From positions 1 through 14,772 of the forward strand of contig CAAGNL010000383.1 of NCBI GenBank assembly GCA_900771305.1: DNA of 14,772 bases. Reading direction: 5' to 3'. Shown here piece after piece: positions 6,055 through 14,020 of the stretch. The number at the start of each line of letters is the position of its first letter. The first letter of the stretch is position 1. The notes beneath the pieces are model-generated. The model did not search any database. It was not told the origin of the DNA and saw only the letters and a list, made by a program, of their open reading frames with translations. This DNA is from Kiritimatiellia bacterium (GTDB lineage: Bacteria > Verrucomicrobiota > Kiritimatiellia > RFP12 > UBA1067). Both the position numbers and the translations under genes were made by a program.

Positions 6055-8073
6055 ATGCGCAAATTCTGTTTCATTATCTTATCCGTGACCCTCGTCGGAC
6101 TTGTCTTTTCCGAGGAGAAGCCTCTTCCCACCTGGGCCTATGCCAACGTCTGGCCTCGCCATAATATGCTCCGTCAACAGCTGATCGAGGCGATCCGTCG
6201 CGGTGACATCCCTGCCATGGAGACAACCTGCCGATCGGCGCTGGAATTCATGCCCGGCGACTCCACCTGGCACTACAACCTCGCCTGCGCGCTCGCCTAC
6301 CGCGAACAGGCAGGTCAGGCTCTCGCAGAGCTGGAGAAGGCCATTCTCTTCGGATTCCGCGATGCCGCCGCCATCGAGAAGGACCAGGACTTCTCCCGCA
6401 TCAACACCCTCCCCCGTTTCAAGGAACTCGTCCAGAAGGCCCGGGATCTTGCAGACAAACCTGTCCCCGGGCGCCCCGTCCCCGCTCCCTGCTACGCAGC
6501 CACGGGCGGAACGGCCACCCTCTCCGAGACGAACGTCGTCTTCAACTTCGATACCGGCGTCTACGATGCGCTTCTCCAACTCGCTCCGCCCAAGGCCTCA
6601 CTCGCCGAAAAAGCCGCCACGTATTCCGCCTCCCAGCCCAATGCCCGCGAGAAGTCCATCCTGACCTCTTGGCTCGTCGATGGTTCCGCTGCCGGCAACA
6701 TCGGCGACATCTACATCAACCGTGACCTCGGGCATTCCATGCTCGCGACCGGAGACTTTCCCCTCCTGACAACGCTCCGCCTCACCGCGGACGCAAAGCC
6801 CTTCCACGTCGACGTCAATCACCCTAACCTCTTTGTCGGCAATGCCGCTGTCTTCGGCAACATCTCACGTGGCTACACGACCGGCCCCTTCTGGCGTTCG
6901 ATGGCCCGCGCCTCCTTCACGGAGCCCGGCGGACTCGCCACCCGCATGGACCTTCTCTACCGCTCCAACCAGTTCTGGGTCATCCCCTGCGTCAACGACT
7001 ACGGCAAGCCCGAGCTCGGCGACGTCTTCCCCGCGAACGCCCCCTTCCAGTTCATCTCCGAGGGCGCCTCCTGGAGCGACCAGCCCTTCCTGCGCGCCGC
7101 CCTCGCCGCCTCCGCCGCGCTTGCCTCACAGACCAAGAAGGCCATTCTCCGCCGGAAGCTCATGGGCCCCACCCTTCAGTGGCTGCTGCGCCGAACCCAG
7201 CAGGGCATCAGATCTGAAGGCGATTACCTCTCTCCCCGCGCCCACCCCACGGCTTTCAACGCCAAACGACTCGACACTGTCGCACTCATCGAAAAGGCGC
7301 ATGCCCTCAAGCCCGAGAATATTCCACCCGCCGTCAATCTCGCCGTCATCAACTCGCGGCTCTTCCCAATCCGCTTCCCCGTCGCCGGCGTCGACTACCC
7401 CGATACGGTCTCTGAAGTCCTCTTTGCAACGTCGTCGGCCATCTCCTTCGTTCTCCGCGCGCCCGCGGGCGAACGCACCTTCCTGATCCGCGCCCAGACC
7501 TTCCCCGAACAGGATCCCCTTGCGACCTTCACCTGGAAAGTCGTCCACGGCGACCCGTCTGCCGTCAAGATCTCCGCCCCCCTCGGCGAAACCCTCAACA
7601 CCCCCGAACGCGGCTTCGCCCAGATCACGATCGACCGCCGTACGCTCAAGGACCGCATTGACGTCGCCTGCTTCGCGAAGACCCACGGTACCGACCACGG
7701 CGCACCCTCGATCGTCTCCTTCTACCCAGTTCCACAGGAGACACGCGTCTATCGTCCGGACGGCCAGATCGAATCCATCGACTACTCCAATCCCGCGCTC
7801 GTCTACTGCGATCCCGCCCTCGCCCTCCCCCGTCGCTGGAAAGACACCTACACCTACTCGCCCGCCGGGAAGCTGCTTGGCTTCACGCGCTCCTACAACG
7901 GCAAGGACGCCGCTTCCTTCGCCCCCACCGGCGAGCGCGTTATCGAAAAGAATGCGGATGGTACCGCAAGGCGCGTTGTCGGCGTCAAATACACAGCTCG
8001 CCAAACCGGCAACGAGGTCCAGCCCCTTGAGCTCACCTACACCGACGATGGCGAACCCTTCGACGTGAAATGA
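6055..8073 (+). CDS. Secreted TPR-containing protein of unknown function
   Basis: The 672-residue product begins with a signal peptide (MRKFCFIILSVTLVGLVFS, cleavage before EE near residue 20), so it should be exported. Residues about 35-133 form helical TPR-like units, best seen in STWHYNLACALAYREQ and QALAELEKAILFGFRD. The next 400 residues are not recognised. The C-terminal part (about 560-672) has YD/RHS-like beta segments such as VYRPDGQIESIDY and DTYTYSPAGKLLGF. No lipobox, membrane anchor or catalytic motif is apparent. The ATG lies 7 nt after an extended -10 box. Its stop overlaps the dus start as ATGA, so the two are translationally coupled. The coding strand is unusually C-rich. Function unknown. 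Confidence 0.85.
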   Translation: MRKFCFIILSVTLVGLVFSEEKPLPTWAYANVWPRHNMLRQQLIEAIRRGDIPAMETTCRSALEFMPGDSTWHYNLACALAYREQAGQALAELEKAILFGFRDAAAIEKDQDFSRINTLPRFKELVQKARDLADKPVPGRPVPAPCYAATGGTATLSETNVVFNFDTGVYDALLQLAPPKASLAEKAATYSASQPNAREKSILTSWLVDGSAAGNIGDIYINRDLGHSMLATGDFPLLTTLRLTADAKPFHVDVNHPNLFVGNAAVFGNISRGYTTGPFWRSMARASFTEPGGLATRMDLLYRSNQFWVIPCVNDYGKPELGDVFPANAPFQFISEGASWSDQPFLRAALAASAALASQTKKAILRRKLMGPTLQWLLRRTQQGIRSEGDYLSPRAHPTAFNAKRLDTVALIEKAHALKPENIPPAVNLAVINSRLFPIRFPVAGVDYPDTVSEVLFATSSAISFVLRAPAGERTFLIRAQTFPEQDPLATFTWKVVHGDPSAVKISAPLGETLNTPERGFAQITIDRRTLKDRIDVACFAKTHGTDHGAPSIVSFYPVPQETRVYRPDGQIESIDYSNPALVYCDPALALPRRWKDTYTYSPAGKLLGFTRSYNGKDAASFAPTGERVIEKNADGTARRVVGVKYTARQTGNEVQPLELTYTDDGEPFDVK

Positions 8074-9050
8074 AACTGATCCTCGCCCCCCTTGCCGGTT
8101 TCACCTCGGCACCCTTCCGAAAACTCTGCGCAGCGCATGGCGCCGATCTCACCTATACGGAGATGGTCAGCGCCGCCGGACTCGCCCACGGCTCCTCCCC
8201 CACACGCCATCTCATGGAAGTGCTCCCCGGGGAGGGGCCCGTCGCCTGCCAGATCTTCGGCTCCAAACCCGAGGAACTCGCCCTTGCGACAGCCGAAGCC
8301 TCGAAACTCGATCGTTTCACCGAAATCAACCTCAACGCAGGCTGCCCCATGCCGAAGATCGTGCACGAAGGCGCCGGCGCCGCACTCATCAAGGATCCCC
8401 AGCACGTCCACAACTGTCTCGCCGCGATGGTGCGTGAAACGACGCTTCCCGTCACGCTCAAGACACGCCCAGGACCGCGTCCGGACAAAGTGCTGCTGCT
8501 GGAACTTCTGGACGCCGCCGAGACCGCTGGCTGCCTGGGCATCACTCTTCATGGACGCTTCACCTCGCAGATGCACGGCGGCCCCGTCCATTACGATCTT
8601 CTCGCGGAACTCGTCCAGAAGGCGAAGATCCCCGTCACCGGCAACGGCGGCGTCTACAACCGCCCCTCGCTCGACCTGATGGTCCGGACGGGTGTCTCGG
8701 CCGTCATGATCGGACGTGCTGCCCTCGCGAATCCCTGGCTCTTCTCCGATCTCCGCAGCGACGAACCTGCCGAAGTCTTGGAAGCCCCTGCACGCCGCGC
8801 CAAACTCCAGGACGCCGCGTTCGCGGATCATCTCGCAAATCTGCTCATTTTCCGCGACCAGCTCGCCGAGAGATTTCCGAACGATCATATACCCTCGGTC
8901 GACGGCTACGTGTGCATGGCTCTTCACACGCACCTCTTCCGCTATTTCAACGGACGCCCCGGCGCATCGGAGCTGCGGCGGAAGCTCACCACCATCCGCA
9001 CACTCCGCGAGGCGCTCGACGCCGTCGGCGCGCTCAACGTACAGTCATAA
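8070..9050 (+). CDS. dus: tRNA-dihydrouridine synthase
   Basis: This FMN enzyme reduces uridines in tRNA D-loops using NADPH. The 326-residue TIM-barrel protein opens with LILAPLAGFTSAPFR. It has the catalytic Cys92 in INLNAGCPMPKIV, Lys131 in LKTRPG, His161 in LHGR, the phosphate-binding TGNGGV (190-195) and IGRAALANPW (214-223). All are Dus landmarks. The C-terminal helical domain (about 240-326) is shorter and less conserved. Which uridine it modifies cannot be decided, although the fold resembles DusB-type enzymes. Its ATG overlaps the stop of the TPR gene by four bases and lacks a Shine-Dalgarno, so translation probably depends on the upstream gene. The stop codon TAA touches palindromic repeat copy 3. 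Confidence 0.94.
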   Translation: MKLILAPLAGFTSAPFRKLCAAHGADLTYTEMVSAAGLAHGSSPTRHLMEVLPGEGPVACQIFGSKPEELALATAEASKLDRFTEINLNAGCPMPKIVHEGAGAALIKDPQHVHNCLAAMVRETTLPVTLKTRPGPRPDKVLLLELLDAAETAGCLGITLHGRFTSQMHGGPVHYDLLAELVQKAKIPVTGNGGVYNRPSLDLMVRTGVSAVMIGRAALANPWLFSDLRSDEPAEVLEAPARRAKLQDAAFADHLANLLIFRDQLAERFPNDHIPSVDGYVCMALHTHLFRYFNGRPGASELRRKLTTIRTLREALDAVGALNVQS

Positions 9051-9091
9051 TAGTTCTCAATGGTCATTCAAAGTGTACCATTGAGAACTAT
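9050..9091. repeat. Palindromic repeat copy 3 between convergent genes
   Basis: The arms 9050-9064 and 9077-9091 pair over 15 bp around a 12-nt centre. The core TAGTTCTCAATGGTCA matches copies 1 and 2, but the right arm has a mismatch that shortens the stem. It begins at the last base of the dus stop codon and may act as a stem at the 3' end of that mRNA. Confidence 0.93.
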
Positions 9092-9143
9092 GTCGGGCGA
9101 ATTGGGATTTCACTGCGGAATGATTCCGAAGCGAAGTCTCAAC

Positions 9144-12100
9144 CTATTTGGACTTCCGCACGGAGATGGTGCGGGCGGACTCGGCGGCGGCGCGGCGGTT
9201 CCAGTCGTGCAGAAACGGGTGAAGGTCGAAACCGAGATAGGTCGCCTTCGCGCGCGACACGCTGCGACGAACCGTCACATGCAGGCACTTGTCGACAATT
9301 CGCGACGACACCTCATGCTTCAACCAGACGTCCTTTTCGTCGCGCGGGTTGCGGATGGTGAACGACTTCGGCAACGCGTCAATCTTCGTATACCCTTCGG
9401 GGAAGACGATCTCATAGGTGTCGATCACCTCGCGTCTCCCATTCAGGCCAATCGGCGAGCGACGGCGCTCGCCACCCACGCCAAAGACCTTGCCGGTGAA
9501 GTCATCGATTGTGAGCCTGATGCAGTCATCCTTCGCAACCGCATAACCCTCCGCATAGGCTTTCAATGACAGCGTGAATGGATAGCCCTCCACGTCCGTC
9601 TCCAGTTCCGATGTTGCCGTCGCGTTCTGGGCGAGCGCCCCCAATAACTTCTGGTGGAAACGGCTTCGCATCTCCGGCAGCAGTTCCGTGAAGCGCTTCC
9701 GCAGCCCTCCCACGCCAGAGCCATAGGAGCAGTTCCGAACCGTGAAGTCGACGGCACCGTTCTCCCGCACGTCCATCCGGCAGTAGTTGTCGTCCCGCGT
9801 CACCCACTCGGACGAAGCGGCGGCAATGCGTCCAAAGGAGATGCACTGCGGGTCGAAGTAGGCGTTGCCGAGATTCGAGCTCGCCTCCGGCGGCGTGTAG
9901 TCGTTCTCGGTCGACAACCAGAATTCTGTCTCCTCGCGGAGGAAGGGAATCCCCGCCGAACGCCAAACAGCATGGACGACCAACGTGCCGAACGTCCCCG
10001 GGCGCGGCATTGCACGCCACTTCTCCTCGGTTCCCTGGAATCCCAGCGCGTCACCTGCGACAAGGGCGAATGAACAATCGAAACCCGCGGCCTCGAGCAT
10101 CACACGGAAAAGATTCATGTAGTCGGTCCGGGAACCGTAGCCCTCGGAGAGCACGCGATCCGGCGCCGTGAAGGCCTGGGCAAAAGGCAGTTCGAAGAGA
10201 CCTGGTCCCGTCACGCGGATCTTCCGCAGGAATCGGCGGAGCGCGCGGATGCGGTCCGCTGGCGCGGAACAATCCGCCACCAGCTCCTTCGCCCTCGCGC
10301 GCGCAATCGCCGTGCGGGACGAATCGTCTGACCACGGAATCCAGATCGATCCTTCCCCGCGAGCCGCAGCAAGCGCTCCGACAAGCGATGCGCCATAGCT
10401 CTCCCAATCGGCAAACGAGGCCGAGAAGCAGGGCCGCCATTGAGAGGTCGGCGGCTGTGAGGGTTCGTCGGGCTCGCGGGACGGATTGTGCATCGTCCAG
10501 GAATAGACGCGTTCATGGGCATTCGTCGTCACCTTGAGAAACTTCGCGAGAAGGCGTGACGTCCTCTCACGGAACTCGAGTCCCTCGGGAATGTGCATCT
10601 CAACCTTCTCGAAATCCACGGGGTTCCGTCCTCCAAACGTGTAGGAGAACGCCTCTGCCACCGGCGCATTGGTCACAGACCGCGCAACGACATAGCGCAC
10701 AACACTGCCGATCTCCACGCCGGGCAGATTCACGACGAGAATCTTCGATGCGGGATACCGCGGCGCGGAGGCCGCCCAACTGCAGTCCATCACATTGATT
10801 TCCTTCGGCGTAACCGAAAGCACCTTCCCATTGCGGTTTGAGACCGTCGCCGAAACGAGCTCAATGCTCCGCGTGGATGGTGCATAGGTGAAGTTCAACT
10901 CACTTGACGTCTGCTTGCCACGGTAGGTGAGAATCTCCTTTTCGACGACATTCGTCGTGGTCCAGGAGTTCGGCGAGGCGAAGTGCATCACCGTCGACTC
11001 TTCGCGAATGTGGATATTTGCGTTCTCGTCCTTCCGCGCCTTGAAGAAGGGTCCCTCGCGTTCGGCGGTCTCAACGTCTTTCCGCGCGTTGCGCAGGGCC
11101 TCATATGTCGCCACATCGAAGTTCACATCCTCCACACGCATCGTACGCCGGGCCGTCAGCACGCCGTTCGTGCAGGCAATGGTGCGGGAGAATGAGTAAG
11201 AGGAGTGAGGGGTTGAGAGGGTTGTAGATGATGGGAGGGAGAGAACGGGGGCGACGGAATCGTTCAGGGTCAAACGCAAGGTTTCGTCGGTTGCCGCAGT
11301 GCAGGGCAGTACCAGCGGGAAACGACGCTTCTCCAGGGCGGTGTTCTCATCGAGAATCCCATTCGCCACACTCAGACTCGTCGTCGCGAAGGGCAACGTC
11401 AACGCATCACGCGAACGCCCGCGGAGTAGAACCTCGGGAAGACGGACGACCGTCTTCGCCGTCAGCTTCTCGTCCGTATTCCGCAGGTCAGATGGACGGA
11501 TTTCGACAGAGAGCAGTTCCGCGCCCGATGCGACGCCCCGCCAGACTCCCTCAAACCACTTCCGACGCTGCTCGGACGTCTTCTTCAGGAGCGAATGCCG
11601 AACCGCGGTGTCGTTGATTCCATCGAACTCGAACGAAGTCATCAGCAACACGTCGCCATTGGCGTCAAGAGAACCTTCGGAGGCGACGCGCAGGAGATTC
11701 TCCTCTGCCGAGGCCACGGGGGAGGTCTGAAGTCCCTCGCCTTCAGGACGTGCCACGAGGTATGACTTGTCCGAGAGATAGGCCGGTAGTAGGTCCTTCG
11801 TGGATTCGTCTGTTGGATCCATCAGCTGGTATCGGCCCCCTGAAGCCTCCACGGCGACGATGGCATGATTGAAGAAGGGGCTGGGGATCTCCGCGTCCAT
11901 CTTCGCTCCGGCGTGGATGAGCACGGGGAAGGCCTTGACCCCGGCGATGCGGCACATGGCCACAAGCAGCGCGGCTTTGTCGCGGCAGACGCCGTAGCGG
12001 TTGTCGAAGGTGACGTCGACATCGTGTGGTTCATAGCCGGGCGCATCGTCCTCGAGCGTCAGACCCATATAGCGGATTTCCTGCGAGACGAACTTGAAGA

Positions 12101-13016
12101 GCGCGCGAATCCGAGTCCTCTCATCCGAACAACCCTTCACAAGCCGATTGACCGTGTTCGTCATCGCCGACGTGGTCCTCGCGAGGTGAGGCTCGCACAG
12201 CTTCCAATACCAGCGGGACACCGTCGGCCAGTCCTTGATCGTGGATAGGCGCAGGGTCTGCGCGCAGCGGGAGAACGGAGGCATATTGGGCTCGGGGAAG
12301 GCCTGGGGCACATCCTTCGCCGTCCACTTCAACAACTTGCGTCCATTGGGAAGTCCACGGTCCTGAGCCCGGACAACCGTGTTCGTGAAGGGATTCCGGA
12401 CAACGGCGTGGACAACAGGGAGCCCCGCAGGCTGGTCGACCGTGATCACCGTCGAGAGTATCGGCTGTCTCTGCTCGAGGAGATTGGCGTCCGCCCAGGC
12501 GTTCCTCATTCGCGCCTTGCGCGTTCGACGCCAAAAGCGAACATGACGGATTTCGCCAATCTGCAGATCTGGAATCGAACAAGACACCTTCTTGTCGGCA
12601 GGATCGACAATGTTCGCGTCCATGCAGGAATTGTCTGTGGCGACCTTGAGTGTCTGGGCGAAGTCGATCGTGCGAACCACGCCATTCGTCCCCACGACCT
12701 CAAGGCAGAAGAAGCCCGCGTCGCCATAGCGCTCGTTGTAGTCGAGGGTCACGGTCGCGTGGGCGCGACGCCCCTTCTCCGTCAACACCTTGACCCATTC
12801 ATCATCCCATGTGATTCCAGCCCCATCGGCCTCGAAACGCGTGTGGATGCGATCATCCACGAGCACACTGTCGGCATCGGGGAAACGGTGGACTGTCGCC
12901 TGTTCTGCGGCTAAAATGACCTTCCCCGGATCGGCGAGGAAATCCACCGGCATTTCCGGAGCAAGGCCCGCAATCAGAGAGGTCGACAAGGCGATAAAGC
13001 AACTGAAAATCTTCAT
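9144..13016 (-). CDS. Large exported protein with two DUF3857-transglutaminase modules, second module degenerate
   Basis: The 1290-residue product starts with a signal peptide (MKIFSCFIALSTSLIAG, cleavage near residues 17-19). Module 1 has a DUF3857 beta domain (about 45-230) and a transglutaminase core (about 285-405) with an intact Cys-His-Asp triad. These are Cys344 in RYGVCRDKAALL, His384 in FFNHAIV and Asp400 in LMDPTDE. Module 2 repeats the plan: DUF3857-like at about 660-850, then transglutaminase-like at about 905-1045. There the Cys region reads GYGSRTDYMNLF, so the nucleophile is replaced by Arg or Ser. His1015 (VVHAVW) remains, and the Asp segment has become FWLSTEND. A C-terminal beta-rich tail follows. 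Substrate unknown; periplasmic. The ATG at 13016 follows an extended -10 by 7 nt. An upstream in-frame start at 13055 would lie inside the promoter. Confidence 0.9.
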   Translation of the reverse strand: MKIFSCFIALSTSLIAGLAPEMPVDFLADPGKVILAAEQATVHRFPDADSVLVDDRIHTRFEADGAGITWDDEWVKVLTEKGRRAHATVTLDYNERYGDAGFFCLEVVGTNGVVRTIDFAQTLKVATDNSCMDANIVDPADKKVSCSIPDLQIGEIRHVRFWRRTRKARMRNAWADANLLEQRQPILSTVITVDQPAGLPVVHAVVRNPFTNTVVRAQDRGLPNGRKLLKWTAKDVPQAFPEPNMPPFSRCAQTLRLSTIKDWPTVSRWYWKLCEPHLARTTSAMTNTVNRLVKGCSDERTRIRALFKFVSQEIRYMGLTLEDDAPGYEPHDVDVTFDNRYGVCRDKAALLVAMCRIAGVKAFPVLIHAGAKMDAEIPSPFFNHAIVAVEASGGRYQLMDPTDESTKDLLPAYLSDKSYLVARPEGEGLQTSPVASAEENLLRVASEGSLDANGDVLLMTSFEFDGINDTAVRHSLLKKTSEQRRKWFEGVWRGVASGAELLSVEIRPSDLRNTDEKLTAKTVVRLPEVLLRGRSRDALTLPFATTSLSVANGILDENTALEKRRFPLVLPCTAATDETLRLTLNDSVAPVLSLPSSTTLSTPHSSYSFSRTIACTNGVLTARRTMRVEDVNFDVATYEALRNARKDVETAEREGPFFKARKDENANIHIREESTVMHFASPNSWTTTNVVEKEILTYRGKQTSSELNFTYAPSTRSIELVSATVSNRNGKVLSVTPKEINVMDCSWAASAPRYPASKILVVNLPGVEIGSVVRYVVARSVTNAPVAEAFSYTFGGRNPVDFEKVEMHIPEGLEFRERTSRLLAKFLKVTTNAHERVYSWTMHNPSREPDEPSQPPTSQWRPCFSASFADWESYGASLVGALAAARGEGSIWIPWSDDSSRTAIARARAKELVADCSAPADRIRALRRFLRKIRVTGPGLFELPFAQAFTAPDRVLSEGYGSRTDYMNLFRVMLEAAGFDCSFALVAGDALGFQGTEEKWRAMPRPGTFGTLVVHAVWRSAGIPFLREETEFWLSTENDYTPPEASSNLGNAYFDPQCISFGRIAAASSEWVTRDDNYCRMDVRENGAVDFTVRNCSYGSGVGGLRKRFTELLPEMRSRFHQKLLGALAQNATATSELETDVEGYPFTLSLKAYAEGYAVAKDDCIRLTIDDFTGKVFGVGGERRRSPIGLNGRREVIDTYEIVFPEGYTKIDALPKSFTIRNPRDEKDVWLKHEVSSRIVDKCLHVTVRRSVSRAKATYLGFDLHPFLHDWNRRAAAESARTISVRKSK

Positions 13017-13023
13017 GACGCGT

Positions 13024-13032
13024 ATTTTATCA
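13024..13032 (-). promoter_or_regulatory. Extended -10 promoter of the transglutaminase gene
   Basis: On the minus strand this is TGaTAAAAT, 7 nt before the ATG at 13016. It has the same sequence and spacing as the promoter at 6039-6047. No Shine-Dalgarno lies between it and the start, so a leaderless message is predicted. Confidence 0.65.
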
Positions 13033-13042
13033 CAACTCCGCT

Positions 13043-13058
13043 CCCTTGCGCGCAAGGG
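13043..13058. promoter_or_regulatory. 16-bp perfect palindrome in the divergent promoter region
   Basis: CCCTTGCGCGCAAGGG is perfectly self-complementary with no spacer. It lies midway between the divergent -10 boxes at 13024-13032 and 13066-13074. It covers the expected -35 position (TTGCGC at 13046-13051, 17-bp spacing) of the rightward promoter. This is where a dimeric regulator could control both genes; a role as operator is inference. Confidence 0.5.
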
Positions 13059-13065
13059 CTTGATT

Positions 13066-13074
13066 TGGTATTCT
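13066..13074 (+). promoter_or_regulatory. Extended -10 promoter of the SurA-like/rsmA operon
   Basis: TGgTATTCT ends 7 nt before the ATG at 13082, with a weak -35 candidate TTGCGC at 13046-13051 (17-bp spacer). There is no Shine-Dalgarno in the 7-nt gap. Confidence 0.55.
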
Positions 13075-13081
13075 TTCCGCC

Positions 13082-14020
13082 ATGAAAAAAGCTACATTTG
13101 CAGTGGCGATTGCCCTTTCGGCACTTGCTCAAGCCGCGACCCTCGACGGTCTCGCGGCAAAGGTGAACGATGCGGTCATCACGGTCGGTGACGTGGTGAC
13201 CGAGATGCGGCGTATGAACGCGGATCAGAAGCTCGGTTTCCGCGAAGCCTACAGCAATGCCGTCGAAGAGGCCATCAACCGCCGCCTCATTCTCAACGCG
13301 GCACTCGAGAAGAAACTCGAGATGCAGGAATGGCTCGTGGACAACCGCATCCGCGAAATCGTCAAGGACAACTTCGACGGCGACATGAACAAGCTCAACG
13401 CGCAGCTCGCCCAGTCCAAGGTCCCTCTGACGGACTGGCGCAACCAGATCCGCGACGACATGATCGTAAACGCAATGCGCTTCCAGATGGTCGACAAGGG
13501 CGCCGAACCGACCCCTGCCCAGATGCACAACGAGTATCTGATGCATCGGGACCGCTATTGCAGCGAGGCGAAGACGACCGTGAGCGTGATTCTGCTTCGT
13601 CCGCCGGAGAACGACAAGACGCCGTCCGTCGCCACGCGCGGCAAGGAGATTCTCGGCCGTCTCGAAGCCGGCGAGAAGTTCTCCGAACTGGCGAAGCAGT
13701 TCTCCGCCGACTCGCATGCCAAGAACGGTGGACAGTGGAAGGACGTGAAGCCCGACGAGGCTTTTCGGTCCGAGATCGCCGAGGCAATCGCCAAACTCAA
13801 GCCAGGGGAAGCCTCCAAGCTCATCAACCTCGATGGCTGGGGCTTCATCGTGCGGAAGGATTCGGAGACGGCCGACACGCAGCTCACCTTCGAACAGGCC
13901 TACGACGAGATTTCGCGTAATGTGCGCAAGGAGGTCGTCAAGGCCCGTCATGCCGCCTGGATCGCACGGATGCGCGAAGAGGCCTTCATCAAGATCTATC
14001 CGATTCCGGACGAACAGTGA
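13082..14020 (+). CDS. Periplasmic SurA-like peptidyl-prolyl cis-trans isomerase (PpiC/parvulin)
   Basis: The 312-residue protein has a clear signal peptide (MKKATFAVAIALSALAQA, cleavage AQA|AT after residue 18). A SurA-type N-terminal chaperone domain follows, starting LDGLAAKVNDAVITVGDV (21-38) and continuing with long helices to about 155. A single parvulin domain occupies about 163-258. It contains VSVILLRPP, AGEKFSELAKQFSAD, NGGQWKDV and the terminal strand WGFIVRKD. A final helix (265-305) matches the SurA C-terminal segment that packs back on the N-domain. Such proteins help outer-membrane proteins fold in the periplasm. E. coli SurA has two parvulin domains; this one has one. It overlaps rsmA by the tetranucleotide GTGA. 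The surA-rsmA vicinity also occurs in E. coli, which supports the SurA assignment. Confidence 0.9.
   Translation: MKKATFAVAIALSALAQAATLDGLAAKVNDAVITVGDVVTEMRRMNADQKLGFREAYSNAVEEAINRRLILNAALEKKLEMQEWLVDNRIREIVKDNFDGDMNKLNAQLAQSKVPLTDWRNQIRDDMIVNAMRFQMVDKGAEPTPAQMHNEYLMHRDRYCSEAKTTVSVILLRPPENDKTPSVATRGKEILGRLEAGEKFSELAKQFSADSHAKNGGQWKDVKPDEAFRSEIAEAIAKLKPGEASKLINLDGWGFIVRKDSETADTQLTFEQAYDEISRNVRKEVVKARHAAWIARMREEAFIKIYPIPDEQ

Noticed and set aside
7126..8933. Two minus-strand open frames (7126-8004 and 8037-8933) opposite the TPR and dus genes
   Set aside because: Gly/Glu/Asp-rich shadows caused by C-rich codons on the plus strand, opposite a conserved Dus enzyme and a signal-peptide protein.
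9050..9091. Palindrome copy 3 as a classical intrinsic terminator
   Set aside because: The stem is AT-rich and no run of Ts follows on either strand. The other two copies lie upstream of genes, not downstream.
9116..9128. CGGAAT-G-ATTCCG short palindrome near the end of the transglutaminase gene
   Set aside because: A one-base centre cannot form an RNA hairpin loop, and a 6-bp arm is easily found by chance.
13013..13951. Minus-strand open frame of 312 codons opposite the SurA-like gene
   Set aside because: It would run through the divergent promoter region and has no conserved features. The plus strand has a signal peptide and a parvulin domain.
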